64,000 nucleotides of DNA from Sclerodactyla briareus (taxonomy: Eukaryota; Echinodermata; Holothuroidea; Dendrochirotida; Sclerodactylidae), in the NCBI GenBank assembly GCA_026419785.1, contig JAODTK010001754.1, forward strand, positions 248,001-312,000, read 5' to 3'. Under the pieces are notes generated by a model. The model was not told the origin of the DNA. It made no database searches and was given only the letters and a program-made list of their open reading frames with translations. Shown piece by piece: positions 1 through 12,059 of the stretch. Within the stretch, counting starts at the first letter, position 1. Each line of letters begins with the position of its first letter. A program made the translations under genes and the position numbers.

Positions 1-470
1 CGTCCAACATGCCTGGTGGGATCAAGTTCAAACTTGGTGGGTGTACTTCCCATAATGAATACATGAATGCTATTGTTTGTAGGCGTGGGGGTCAATTTGG
101 GAAAAAGTGAAAACCTATGAAAATTTGACCACTTTACCTTGTAATCAAGTAAAACAGACATCCTGTCCGATCAAGTTGAAACTTGGTAGGTATGTTCCCA
201 TGATGAGTACATGAGCGCTATTGATGTTGGTGGCACTAGGGGACACTTTGGGAAAAGAGTAAAAAGTTGTAATAATTGGTAATTTGACAGTTTTTACCTT
301 GTAATCAAAGTCCAACATGCCTGATCCGATCCAGTTGAAATTGGTAGGTGTGCTTCTCATGATGAATACATAGACGCTATTTTTTGTCGTGGACGTAGGG
401 GTCAATTTTGGGAAAGAAGTGGAAACTTTGACCCTTTTACCAATCAGTAGTTTTTGTTCAATCAGTAGAT
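1..470. repeat. Tandem repeat array, ~155 bp unit, three copies
   Basis: Three successive units of about 150-160 bp begin near 1, 150 and 309. Each starts with a 'CCAACATGCCTG' or 'CAGACATCCTG' segment and then reads GATCAAGTTGAAACTTGGT, a CCCATGATGAGTACATG-like stretch, a 'CTATTG' step and a GGTCAATTTGGGAAA step. The same unit returns at 2465-2800. No coding frame is conserved between units, so the short reading frames across it are incidental. It is related to the AGGTCA arrays further along the window. Confidence 0.75.
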
Positions 471-1400
471 GCATTGTTGATTCTGATTAATTCATATGAC
501 TAAAATGAATTGTATACAAACTGATTAGACTTTTGGCATAATATATGCAAATTAAGTAGTCTAATTGGCATAATTTATGCAATTTTAGGAAGTTTGCTGG
601 ATTATCATAGAGTGGATATGGTCCGCCATGACCTGATAATTCGACAGTTTGGTGGAAGTCACTGAAAGTCATTCATGGTGACTAATTTGTATAATTTGTG
701 CAATTTTCTGAGGTTGGTCGATTACCAGAAAGTTTGGTCCTTCTTTGAATGTCAGTATTTCAAGGTTAAAGCCAGAGTCATTATGTGAGTGTATTTTGCA
801 TAATTTATCATATAATTTGAATAGAATAATATATCATCATAGAAGAAGCCCCACCCATTGGTGCAGGAGCGATTCATCATCAGATAGTTACATGAACATT
901 GTCAATTGTTCTATATATTCAATTCGATTTTCCGTTATGACAACATGCAAACATTGCCATCTCTTCTCAGCCAGTTGCAATCGAACCTCTAAGACATCAG
1001 CCTAGGGAGTAATATGGCTTGTTCTGAATACAAAAAGTTGCAATTTTCCACTATATGTATACAATACAAACAGTGAGTGGAGGCTTACCCTGAAGTAGCT
1101 TGTATTGGGGATCATATGTCTGTAACATTAGGCAGCTATGCAGGCACATGTAGAATAATATAGTTTCTGAATGAAAATGAAATATGAATGTCAGGGTATA
1201 GTCTATTGCAATTCAATTAGGGGTTCAATTAGGGATTATGCTACTATAAACCACATCTAGTTGGAAACTAGAATGAGAGGAACAAATATGATAAATGAAT
1301 ACATGAATACATTTTTTTTCATTGACAAAGTCAGAGGAATCTATGCATGTCATGTCAGTACGTGTTCGTGTGTAGGTATGTGTGTTACATGACACCCACA
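471..1400. other. AT-rich stretch, no gene seen
   Basis: AT-rich sequence with phrases such as 'TAATTTGCATAATTTATGC' recurring at 540-590, 660-700 and 790-810. The same wording reappears at 2370-2410 and 3060-3120, so this is probably decayed repeat. No convincing exon, RNA gene or transposon end was seen. Confidence 0.4.
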
Positions 1401-1640
1401 CGATAGCTCAATCAGGTCCTGGTTGATGAAGCTCATACCTAGTATGTGTGTTCCTCATGAAGAATACATGAACCCTATTCCTATGGTTTGGGGGTCTAGG
1501 GTCAATATCTGAAATCCTAGTAAACATAATTCTAGAACACTTGGTGTGTATCTCTTTTATGGGAGGTACAGGGATCCTATTGTGTTGAGCTCAAACCATG
1601 GATTCAAAGTCAAAGGTCTTTAAAGAAGCATAAAGAACTA
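1400..1640. repeat. AGGTCA-type dispersed repeat, partial copy
   Basis: The order of steps 'GGTTGATGAAGCTCATACC', 'GTATGTGTGTTCCTCATGA', 'ATACATGAACCCTATT', 'GGTCTAGGGTCA' matches the better copies at 7618-8420 and 59995-60690. It is one partial, diverged unit. Confidence 0.55.
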
Positions 1641-1915
1641 TTATTTTAAAAACTGCAAAATCCGCCCAATGCTTCTTTTTCTACAGATCAGGTTGTATTA
1701 CCATCATGCTAAAACTGCACAATGGTTATTCTCTTACAGATAGGGTTGGATTACTAGGTACTTGGTCAGTGCCAGCATGGACTACTATTGAGCTTTTGTG
1801 GATTTAGGTAATGAATGGCCCTTAGGATTTAGTAGCCAGCGTTAATCCTGGTGGGTTTTCATTGTTGTCTCGCCTGAACTTGGTTCCCCAGGAGAGACGT
1901 AGTGATCACTTTGAG

Positions 1916-2010
1916 ATGTGTGTGTGTGTGTGCGTTATTCATCCGTCTGTCCATCCATCCGTTTGTCCGTCCGTCGGTCTGTCTGTCGTAGTCTGTCTGT
2001 CCGTGCTGTG
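1916..2010. repeat. Simple repeat (TG)n followed by TCCGTC/TCTGTC-like tetramers
   Basis: A short TG run is followed by pyrimidine-rich CCGT/CTGT/CCAT tetramer repeats. Open frames on both strands here are by-products of the low complexity. Confidence 0.8.
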
Positions 2011-2464
2011 TGCGGGTTTGATATCTCTGAAGTGTAAAAGCCGACATGCTGCACATTTCTGTGGAGGTGTACAGTGAAGAGCTGTCGATATGGCCCCTTT
2101 TCGTCCCAAAAGACCATACTAACTTGCACAACTTGCATATTCAAGTGTGTATAAGATATCTCTTGATTGATAGATGCATTGATGCTGCAGTTCAGCGTAT
2201 ATAAAAACTATGGAGTGTTCAAGAACTGATTAGATTTTCGGCATTGAATGTGCTAATCAAGTGGTCTAATTGACAAGTTGGGGCATCGTAATAGTTTGTT
2301 GGATTTCCTCGAAACTTGGTGGAGATCGTTTATCTATCGTCCCAATAGAGTCGAAGTCATCAAGGTCATTTAATGTGACTAATTTGCGTTAAAGTAGTCA
2401 ATTTGCATAATTTATACCTAATTTTTGGTCTGGACGGGACGTTTCCAAGAATCTATACAGTCAC

Positions 2465-2950
2465 GCGTGGCTTGTAAGTCAAACATGCCTGGTTTGATCA
2501 AGTTGAAACTTGGTACTTGGTAGCTATGTCTCCCATGATGAGCACATAAGTTGCTATTGATTTCAGTGTCACTGGGCGGGGGGGGGGGGGGTGAACTGAA
2601 AAAATCTGGTATTTCTAGTACTTTCCCTTGTTAATCAGGCGTAAGTCCAACATGCCTGGTGGGATCAAGTTCAAACTTGGTGGTTGTTCTTCCCATGATG
2701 AGTACATGGACGCCTACTTATTTTGGTTAGGTGTAAGTGGCCAATTGTGGGAAAAAATGTAGTACTGTAAAATTAATAATTCAAAGGATACGGATAGCCG
2801 TTTTCTTATGTGTAGAAGTCAATTTTCGGCTCGAGTCAGACATGCCTGATCCAGTTCAATTCAAACTGCCACAGTGTTTCCTGTGAGTTCAGAAGTGCTA
2901 TCGATTTTAGTGTCCGAGGAATCACTAAGCCTTTTGGCTTTCTGGTTTGG
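2465..2950. repeat. AGGTCA-family array with conserved terminal hairpin
   Basis: Two further ~160 bp units start near 2480 and 2645, with a long G run at about 2577-2592. The array ends at 2927-2945 with AAGCCTTTTGGCTT followed by TCTGG. That ending also closes the arrays at 8394-8415 and 60664-60682, and sequence similarity stops just after it. Confidence 0.65.
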
Positions 2951-3159
2951 TATTTCATTGTTTGAGTTCGTTAGCAGAATTACGGACAAACTGCAGGCGC
3001 TATGGTGATTGATTTCGAATATAGGTATAGGGTAGTGAATACATGAACTGGTCGAATCTTCAGCCTATTATATGCTAATTAGGTACGGTACCGATAATCT
3101 AATTCGCATAATATATACAAAATTTGTCGGATTTCAACCGGACTCGGTGGATATGCAGG

Positions 3160-4640
3160 GCTCACTTCATACTGGTATCTTCACTGAAGATTCGTACAAT
3201 GTTTATCATTGACTCGATGTTCCGTTCATTCTTCCCGTAAAACTTCCATGCATAGGAGATGTGAATTGTATGACCCGATTTGAGTGTATATTCGCGGGTT
3301 GACCGGAGTATGTGGCTGAGGGGTAGTGGGTACAGACCACACAGAAGCAGCAGTTGTGAGTGCGTCGCCCTGGAAGATCCCGACCTTATCGGGATTCTTG
3401 CCAGTTGTTGGCCACGAGCCGCCAGAGTGGATGACCCTACCGCATAGATTCTTCTAACCAGGTCGCATTGTCTATGGTCTATCGTATGATGCATTCTTTA
3501 TTAATCAACTATCCATGTGTGTGACAACCGAGTCGTACGCTTTTTCGTTTTCACTCCATGCGACTACTCGCTAGTCCGGCGGGTTATGGAGTCCCTGCAG
3601 ACCACCTCATCTGCGGTGCCTCCATACGTCCCAGGTCCGCACTCTTTTCCGTTCTTCCTCTAGGATGTTATGTCATGTGCAGTAAGGTGTGTCATTACCT
3701 TATCCACTAGAATACCGCCCGATAAGAGCTTCCCTGTTGTTTTTGGCATAGACGTTTTTTCAGGAGACGTCTCCTTGGCGGGGTCGCGCGTTGTCCTGCT
3801 TTTAGTGCAGCATGTTCGGGAGTTCTTTAGTTGATCCACGATCTGCTTTAGTTGTTCCTATCGTGGATGAGACTGGTGGCTTCTTTAGCAGGACTCCGTG
3901 GACTGGTCGGGCCAGGGCTTTCCAGCTTGAGAAATATCCTTGTTTTCCTCTCTGTTCTTTTTGTGTTGGGGCTGTGATGGGGGTGCTTTCGTGATGACTT
4001 CAGAAGCCCCTCATCCGACGCCTATGATGTGTTGCTCATGCATGCTCCCTCTCGCTTCTATATATACCCTTCCATAACTTTTCTGTTCCCTCTTTGTCTG
4101 GGACTGGGGTTTAGCCTTTTTGCAACCGTTCGTAACTCCCCATCCACGCGATGAGGTTGTTCCTCTGGAATTTCGTTTCAGGCTATATTATTCATTTTTT
4201 GGAGTCACAGCGAACCATCTCTGCTTTGTGTCTTCAATAGCGTTGCTAATGCCCCGTTGTTTTATCCATATTTTCCGTGTTGGGTCGGCGGGCTCCTTTT
4301 CTCCGTCTGGCGGCATCCAATCGGCTGATATACTTTTTTCCTTGTCGGTTAGAGGACACGATCATTAAGCACCCCGTTATGGAGTCAGGCATGAATTCAA
4401 TCATCAAAGCAAACGTAATTCACTCAAGATTTGTTTTTTTATATGAATCAGCACATACACGTCTGCACGTTCGATGTGTTAATCAGTTGGATTCCTCAGT
4501 CGTATACCCAAGTTGAAATTTGGGAGTTTAATTTTCTTATGGGGAGTACAAGCACCACGTTGTTTTTTGGTGCCGACCCAACAGTCCTTTTGGGGAGAAA
4601 ATGGAAAATTGTGGAAATATTATTATTTAGGGAATTTCAG
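3160..4640. other. Stretch without recognised gene
   Basis: This stretch is slightly more GC-rich than its surroundings and does not resemble the flanking arrays. A TATA-like 'CTATATATACC' lies near 4060. Minus-strand 3162-3494 stays open for 110 codons, but its protein shows no family motif I recognise. It could be unique DNA or an unrecognised element. Confidence 0.35.
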
Positions 4641-5590
4641 CTCGTGAAGAGCATAACTTGTTGTCCCCACCTGGATGGATGAAGCTTATACTTTATATGT
4701 GTGTTCCCATGATAGGTACACATCCCCATTGTTTTTGGGTCAGGTCGAAGGTCCTCTTAGGTCTTAAAGGTCAAAGTTCGAACATCTTGTGAAGAGGATA
4801 AGTCTAAATGCTTGGTCCAATCAAATTGAAAGTTGGTGTGTCACTTTCTTTATGGAGATTAAAAGAACCTATCGACTTTTTTTTGGGGGGATAATGGAAA
4901 ATTGTGGATAAACGATTTTGGGCAATTTTAGCTTTGAAGAACAACTAACCCGACCCCTCTTGGATGTGAAAGCTCCCTAACTTGGAATGAAGGTCTCGAA
5001 TGAGTACACTTCCTTCCCCCCCGAGTGTTTTGGAGTAAGGTCACAGGTCATCTGGGGTCATTAGAGGTCCAAAGGGGTCTGAAATTTCCGTAAAACGTCC
5101 GAAGCTCAAATTGGTGTATAGCTTTTCGTTCGTATGGGATTACTCGCACCCTATTGTTTTTGTACGGACAGCTTTTTATTGTGGAGGAGGGGTGGGGGCT
5201 AAATTGTGAAAAACTGATATTTTGGGCACTTTTAGCTTGTGAAGAGCATAATCCGATGCCCCACCTGTTGAATGAAGCCTATACTTGGTAATTGAGATGA
5301 TGATTACATGATCCCTAACTTGTCTTTCGGGGTCAGGTCTAAGGTCCTTAGAGGTTCAAAGTCGAAAATCTCGTGAACAGGATAAGTCCAGAATTCTTGG
5401 TCCAATCAAGCTGAAGTTTGTTGAGTAGATTTATTATGGGAAGTTCAAGAACCCCACTGTTTTCGGTGTAGACTGGGGGTCAGGTTTGGGGAAGAATGGG
5501 AAAAATTTGAAAAGTTGATATTTCGGACAATTCACAACAATAACTCGACCCCACCTGGATGGATGAAGCTCATACTGACACTGCAAGATT
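4640..5590. repeat. AGGTCA-family array, ~295 bp unit, about three copies
   Basis: The phrase 'GTGAAGAGCATAA...CACCTGGATGGATGAAGC' recurs near 4643, 4938 and 5232, with a final partial at about 5535, so the period is about 295 bp. Each unit holds a CATAATGAGTACATGATCC-like step, an AGGTCA-rich step and a 'GATAAGTCC' step. A perfect direct repeat of AGGTCA with one-base spacing sits at 5038-5050. No protein is conserved between units. Confidence 0.75.
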
Positions 5591-7610
5591 TGATGTAGCT
5601 CATACTTTTGTATGCTGTCCCCTACTGCCTACAACGATCCCCATCACCTTGGTTGGTTGAACAGTGGTTGTTGGGTACAGTGGAGTCACTTGATCGGGAA
5701 AAAAAAAAGAAAAAAAAAAAACAAAAGCAACCCACAAGCCAACACGCACTTCAACACCTTTGCTAAACCAATATGACCAACGTGATGTAACATCGCAGCC
5801 ACCACTATACGTGAAATTACAGAAGCGGTAACCCAATTTTCGAATATATAACTGAACAAAGAAGAATCATACCATCACATATATGTGACGATATGTGATT
5901 TTCACACCATATACAGGCGTATCAATGATGGGTAACTTCGAGAGTGCGATGCCAACGACTGCTGCTCTTCAAACATTGGATGAATTTGTAGACTGCGCCA
6001 TATCTATGTGAGTATCCATTTCAGCCGCATACCTGATGTAACCAAGTTGTGGTTGTTTTGTTTTCTTTCTTCTCAGAGGAAAGGGGAGGGAATAGATGAA
6101 CATGGAAAGCAAGTCATAATGACCTGCGACCTTCTGATTATGGTGTTCTTCTCAATAAGAAGTGTACCCCCTGGCTCACTTATTAACTTATTAAAAGCCC
6201 AGTAACTTCTAGATGGTGGATATTCTTGTTCCAGGCGGGATGGTACCACTGCTGATCCTATGGGTGCCTCCAGTGACGTACTATGCCCTTCAGGCCCCTT
6301 TTGCCCGTAGCATTTTGCATCACCCCAAACTTTCGTGTTCGGTTAACGGTTCTTCTTAGGACTTTGGAGGGCCTTCGTTGACACTGTTTTCGCCCTGCTT
6401 CCACGGATTCCTCCTTCCTGACAGAGGATACAAATGGAGTCGGTGCGCTGCTGCCTGCCGCAAGATAGTGTAGAGACCCGTAGCTTAGGTAGCTCCTGGG
6501 GATGCTGCCCTCGTCACTAGAGTATAATCCATGACCCCCTCCACCGCTAGTTCGCGACTAGGTGTCACTGTTAAGTCAGTGTTCCGGGGGACATTCGAGG
6601 CCCCGCTCGATGTATTGTACTTTTCGTAAGAGTGGGACTGGAGGAAATTAGTCAGGGTCGCACGATTGGACCGAATACCATAAAACGAAACACTAAAAAC
6701 CAAACTTCAGGCGTGGAACCGAAACTATAATTTGAAGAAAAAAAACACGACGTGTCAATACTCTGACCATCCTGCAACACTTAGTTGAGACTAATTTTTT
6801 TTCCTTGTCGATAGGGGCAAACTAGTTTCTAACTACATCGTGTTGGGACAAACCGAATGTGAAGTCTTTGACAGGATGTCCAGGAACACTGTTCTATGAG
6901 TATTCACGTGCAGCTTATGCCCAATTACGTAAGTGATCAGTGCCACGCTGTTTCCCTCGATATCTTCTCTAATATTCACAGCGATATATTAGTCAAATTC
7001 TCTCATTTCTGTTTCTTTCCTCAGTTCTCTTTGACATAGCTCCTTCGTTGGTAGCAACTTTTCAGTTCCAAATCATTCGTTCAACGTGATTTACTTTGTT
7101 ACCATTTATCGGTCTCGCTCTAACCGAGAAAGGCTATACATTACCATTCTGGGCTTTAGCGTTGACATTAACGCTTTGTTTATAGTGTCCATACCAAGAA
7201 CGGTTGGGCACAACTGACCCAGTCCTGATTGGGAAACGTAGGACATGTTAAAGTGTTGGATACCAAATTGCTCAATGTTTAACAGTGATTAATGAAAATT
7301 GCCATGTTTTGCTCGAACCTTCAGCAAAATGTTTACCCAATATTGTTGCATGTGCTATGCCACCCCAACTGTTTTAAAGTGGAATAGTATTTTTATCATG
7401 CGTCCTCCATCAGTCAGTTGCCTCATACAGGGGATAATGTAGGTATTTTTGCCACTCTTGCCCCACGGGAGAAAGATAATGGCGACAAAGAATGAACGCA
7501 CATTACCCATGATTCCTAACGTGTATACCTGTTTGTGATTCCTCGACGGGTTTTCAGAGAGGAGGAAACTTATGCAGTCATGACATGTGTTTGTATATGA
7601 CGCCTAGCCT
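5590..7610. other. Stretch without recognised gene
   Basis: A poly-A tract interrupted by G lies at about 5699-5724. The rest has no motif, splice-supported exon or terminal repeat that I can support. Short open frames at 6008-6205 (+) and 6485-6703 (-) give proteins with no recognisable features. Confidence 0.35.
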
Positions 7611-7617
7611 TGTTAAC

Positions 7618-8420
7618 GCGACAATTTGATCCCACCTTATGGATGAAGCTCATACTCGGCATGTGGGTTCCCCATAATGAGTACATGATCCCATCGTTCT
7701 GGGGTCGGATCAAGGTCATTGAGGTCAAGATGAACAAAGTTTGAACAAAATTAGCACGATAACACGCGATAAGTCCAGAATGCTTAGTCTGATAAAGTTG
7801 AAAATTCGTATGAGCTTTTTATGGAGAGTACAAAAAACCCTATCGATTTTGGGGGTAGACCGGCGGTCAATTTTTGGAAACTAGAATATTGTGAAAGATT
7901 GATATTCGTGCGAAAATTAGCTTGTAACACGATAACTCGATCCCACTGGATGGAGAGAGCTCATACCTAGTATGTTGGCTCCCCATAATGAGTACATAAT
8001 CCCTGTTGTTTGTGGTCAGATCTGAGGTCATCTGAGGTCACGAGAAGTCAAAGTCTGAAAACCTTATTAACACTATAAGTCCAACATGCTTGCCCCGATC
8101 AGGTTGGAATTTAATATACCATTTCTTATGGGGAAGTACAAACCCCATTTTCATTTTTTTTTTTTCGTGAGACCGGCCAATTTGCGGTAAAATTGGGATT
8201 GTTAAAACACTTTCCTTTTTTGGCTAGTTTATACTTGGTAACAAGATCTCACCCTGGATTGGTGAAGTTCATACTCGGGTTCCCCATAATAAGAACTACG
8301 TGATCTCTATTGTTGTCTGTAAGCATGTAAGCATTGAAGTTGACAATGCTTGATCAGCTTAATCAAGTCAGGGTCCCTCAAAGGAATCACACTAAGGCCT
8401 TTTGGCTTTTTCTGGTTTGA
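7618..8420. repeat. AGGTCA-family array, ~310 bp unit, with terminal hairpin
   Basis: Units start near 7618, 7930 and 8240 with a 'GATCCCACC...GGATGAAGCTCATAC' phrase. Direct repeats of AGGTCA occur at 7713-7727 (spacing 3) and 8025-8040 (spacing 4). The array ends at 8394-8415 with AAGGCCTTTTGGCTTT then TTCTGG, the same terminus as at 2927-2945. Confidence 0.75.
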
Positions 8421-11400
8421 TTAGCTGACGATCCATTCTTGGGGGCGTTATCGATGAGTGATGCACATGTGAACTGCTTACCTGAAATGACCATTATATA
8501 TTTTATAATAGCATCTCATACTTTATTCATAGTTCAGGGTGCATGGTAACTACCAGCCACCCTACATGAATATTCATGCTGTTCCTCGCAAGAGTTCTTT
8601 CGTTTATAACGAGTGGTCGAATAAATCTATTCGACTCATGCCATGGCACAACGTTCAATCTACAATTTTGTGATGACATGGGAAACTGTGTTTACACCTT
8701 ATCAGCCAATATAGGTAAATAATTCGTAACCAATTCCTCCTATGTATAGCACATTCCTTGTGGAGACCAGTGTCTGATTGAAAAATCCTTCCCCATGATT
8801 CCGAAATGGAAGATGAATAAACAGAGCGAATTGTTTGGACTGCCCCGGGGGGGGGGGGGGCAAGGGTCTTCGACGGGGTTCCAGCGTCTCATGCCGGAAC
8901 TCATAAAACCCCAATACACATCAAACAGTATTTTTGTCAATTAATATCGCCATTTCCCGTTTTTTTTTTTTTTTTTTTTTTTTTGGGGGGGGGGGGATGT
9001 TTCCCCCGAGCGTATGGTAAGCCCCGCGGGGGGGGGGAGAGCGGGGAGGGGGGAAGGGGGGTCGGTTCAGTGGGGTGTTGTACCGGGTTCTCTGCGCAGT
9101 TCGTGTTCGGCCATCTGTGTTTTCTCCAACGGTTGCGTCATTACTTCCCGACGTCGTACAGAATTTCAAGTGGACTTCCAGCCAGAAATTTCGATCTCAT
9201 AATAACCATTGGCTCTAACCCAGTGCACTAGCCTATACATGTCACTTGACACCTGATACCGCAGCTTCTAACTATTTTCAATATTCCAGAACGGCGAGAC
9301 AATTAGCGAAGAATGCCCACAGTAACCTATGACGTCAGTGGACGTTGGGCTGTGTACCGCTACAGGGGAATATTAGAGAACTTATTCGATTCACCCATTA
9401 TAATATCTGAGCATCTACATCTGTGCAATGACAATAATTATGCATGTCTTTCTTTTGAGATTGAGGTGATAACTAAAAAAAAAAAAAAAAAAAACGTAGC
9501 TTGGCTCTCTTTGCGTTATCGAGGCGGCCTGCTCGAAGAAAAGGTACGATTTTCACTTGTTCTACTGGATGTCGGTGCTTCAATATGGAGAGAAAAGATA
9601 CTGTACTGCAGTAGCAGATGACCTCAGACTGTTGAAGAAAATTAACAATACTCTGGAGGTGAATACGATTTCATTTTGTGGGCAATATGTATAAGAAAAA
9701 AAGAGAAAAGAAACTGCTGACGGGGAACCAAGAATGGCCCTGATGCGCTCTGCTTCTGAAGGTATTTCCTGATTTGCTAGTGGTCTTGTATTGCTGCTAT
9801 TATATCCTTTGTTGTGGTTGGGGACTAGGATTCGGGAATTAGGGTTAGTGTAGCCCGACCACCGAAAAAATATTAACCCGTAAGATTACACCATTACCTA
9901 CAATGGTAGAAAAAATAATGGAATGGCACCTAAACGGCTCAATACACGGACACCTACAATACCAGCTGTTAAGTAAAAGAGAAATGTAGGCTCGTGCGCT
10001 TGCCACAAGATGACACCGTCTACGCAGTAACATGGTCGAAACAGCAGTTAGGACGGATCTGAAAACTAGATAAGTGTAACCGTATAAAATTCATCGGAAC
10101 GAAAACAGACAAGAACATTGGAATCAGAAATAGATTAAACGTGTTACACAATGAGAGGCCCACTACCCTATAGGGTTTCAGTATGGTTCGCCCTTGTCTC
10201 GTGTTCAGCTTGTTTTTGATTACATAATCAACCTTGAAATAGACCATGAAATCAAGTTATTGTTTTGTGGTTGTGTTCTCATTTGGCATGCTAGTGACCC
10301 CAACAAAACATGAAGTTAACTCACCGATTCCCTCATAATGTTGGTGGACTCGAAAGGCAGGAAGACCCACACTAGTGTCCGCTATTCCCTCATAGCGCGC
10401 CCATTTGGGGTAAACGTGATTCATAACATCCAGACTTTGTGGTTCAGGGCATCGGATGCGGGTGGATGGGCTGGCCATTGTAAGTTGTATCGTCGGAAGG
10501 ACAACCTACAATTTTGCGGAAACTGGCAGAGTGGTATCAGTGACTCTTTGCAAGCAAACATTCCGATGAGAAATCCAAAATAGTCACCGGACGTTTTGCA
10601 CTAGGGGCTATACTTGCAGTTGCGATGGGCGAGGTCCTGGTCTTCACTTCACTGTTTCGCTGTAATGCAGGGATTTTGTGCATGGGTCTGGAATTTGTTG
10701 CGAAATCTTTGCAATAAGGCCCCTCGTCGGTCGGCTGTGATCAGTCACTTTGACATGAATCTCCGCCTTTCCTGTTTCCGAGAAAGTGTCGATCCTGGAT
10801 TTCACGTGTGGATCTTCCCTTTCAGCTGTTCAGAGAGACGAACAAATGGCGGTCCGGGAGCATATTGGAATGGGTACATCCCTGCCTCGTTATATTTAAG
10901 CATTTGTCTAGTAGAGAAGGCGAGTTATCGTTGGTGCTCATCAAGAACAATACTATCAGAGTTCTTGATGAGCTCTATTTTGGCTCCCTGAACCCGTAAA
11001 AATTAAATCAATCGAGACGAACCGCGTGATGTCACAGCGAATTTATATGCCTACATCTGCTAAAAGTCAGTATCTTAGACGGGCTGCTGGATATTAACGT
11101 GATCCCATCATGGTACACGCAACAGTGTTACAAAAGTTGAGATAAACAATAACGCAACTTTGCGCAGTGATGTGTTTCCTAAGATGCCCTCGTACCTGCC
11201 TTTGAAATCTGGCCATTAATGAGCAAATCGCTCGAGTCGCCCCGTGTAGACCTCGTTTTTCGAAGTGCCTTGCACTATCTTGAAACATTAATTAGTCAAT
11301 GGCAGTGAACAAATACCGGTGAATGCATATTTAAAAAAGTGAGATGGCAAACAGCTTAGGTATGCTACTACGGCTGGTGTCTGGCTAAAATTAGAGCAAT

Positions 11401-11630
11401 TGCGTAAGTAAGCTTGTTGAGGGTATGTGATAGGATTTGTGATGTCAGGTGCATGCAATTACCACACCGGACGGCTCGAACACTGGTTGTTAAAGAGAGA
11501 TTCAATGAATATAAACGAACTAAAATGAGGGAGAGGGTGAATTGACCCAACTATAGTCTTATGAAATAAACATCTGAAAACTATGAATATATACCCATTT
11601 TCAGCAAGAAGCTAGAGATCCTTTTTATTT
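8420..11630. other. Long stretch without recognised gene; homopolymer runs
   Basis: A G run sits near 8847-8860, a ~24-base T run followed by G at about 8961-8996, and an A run at about 9475-9494. Frames at 9313-9621 (+) and 10614-10991 (+, 125 codons) stay open, but their proteins have no signal, repeat or family motif I recognise. I see no transposon ends. Confidence 0.35.
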
Positions 11631-11632
11631 AG

Positions 11633-11923
11633 ATGACACAACCTGGGTGGATAAAATACACAACATCTGTATTGATAATACACCTATTCTGCGTTGCGCA
11701 GGAATTTCAATATTGTTGTGTGGACCCAGTAACACACAAGTTTCGCGTAGTTGTCACACAGCAGTTGTGTGGATGGTATGTACCATATACGCCATGCGTT
11801 TTATTGCGTAAGGAGTGTACGCCAAGATTCCAATGCGTCATTGACGTTTCTGCTACCCCCGCCCCGACCCCTACCTTGATCGATCTAGATGGAGGGCTGG
11901 AGGGCACAGGACACAGTAAGTAA
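11633..11923 (+). CDS. Possible small secreted cysteine-rich protein (hypothetical)
   Basis: The frame encodes 96 residues. It opens with a short polar segment containing a lysine (residue 8), then a hydrophobic core TTSVLIIHLFCVA at residues 11-23, which looks like a signal peptide with cleavage near residue 23. The rest has six cysteines: an adjacent pair at residues 28-29, then residues 46, 57, 65 and 71. A Pro/Thr-rich spacer and an acidic tail follow. A pyrimidine tract ending in AG lies directly before the ATG (11631-11632). A donor-like GTAAGT at 11916 and an acceptor-like TTCAG at 11961-11965 would splice in phase to a short exon with three more cysteines and a stop at 12049-12051. 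The family is unknown to me. Random frames of this length are expected in a window this size, so the support is the combination of signals, not the length. Confidence 0.3.
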   Translation: MTQPGWIKYTTSVLIIHLFCVAQEFQYCCVDPVTHKFRVVVTQQLCGWYVPYTPCVLLRKECTPRFQCVIDVSATPAPTPTLIDLDGGLEGTGHSK

Positions 11924-11965
11924 TCATATAAACATTACTTTAAACAACTTTATATCATTCTTCAG

Positions 11966-12051
11966 ATATGGGTTACCAGACCGTATGCGATAGCCCGATT
12001 GTTTGCCTCTGCAAAAATCTATTACGGCTGTTTGAAAATCTTAAAATATAA
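11966..12051 (+). CDS. Possible terminal exon of the 11.6 kb cysteine-rich candidate
   Basis: If the donor at 11916 joins the acceptor ending at 11965, the reading phase is kept. The exon then adds about 28 residues with a C-x6-C-x-C arrangement before a TAA. The implied intron is only 50 bases, which is short for an animal, so the model is tentative. Without splicing, the upstream frame simply stops at 11921-11923. Confidence 0.2.
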
Positions 12052-12059
12052 CTTCTTCT

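Noticed and set aside
1862-2144. Overlapping frames on both strands with repeated VCVCV or TDRQTDGRT residues
   Set aside because: They are explained by the TG and CCGT/CTGT simple repeats.
1-8420. The regular ~150-310 bp arrays as a CRISPR-like array
   Set aside because: Units are long, diverged and contiguous, with no short exact repeats separated by unique spacers, and the window is animal-like.
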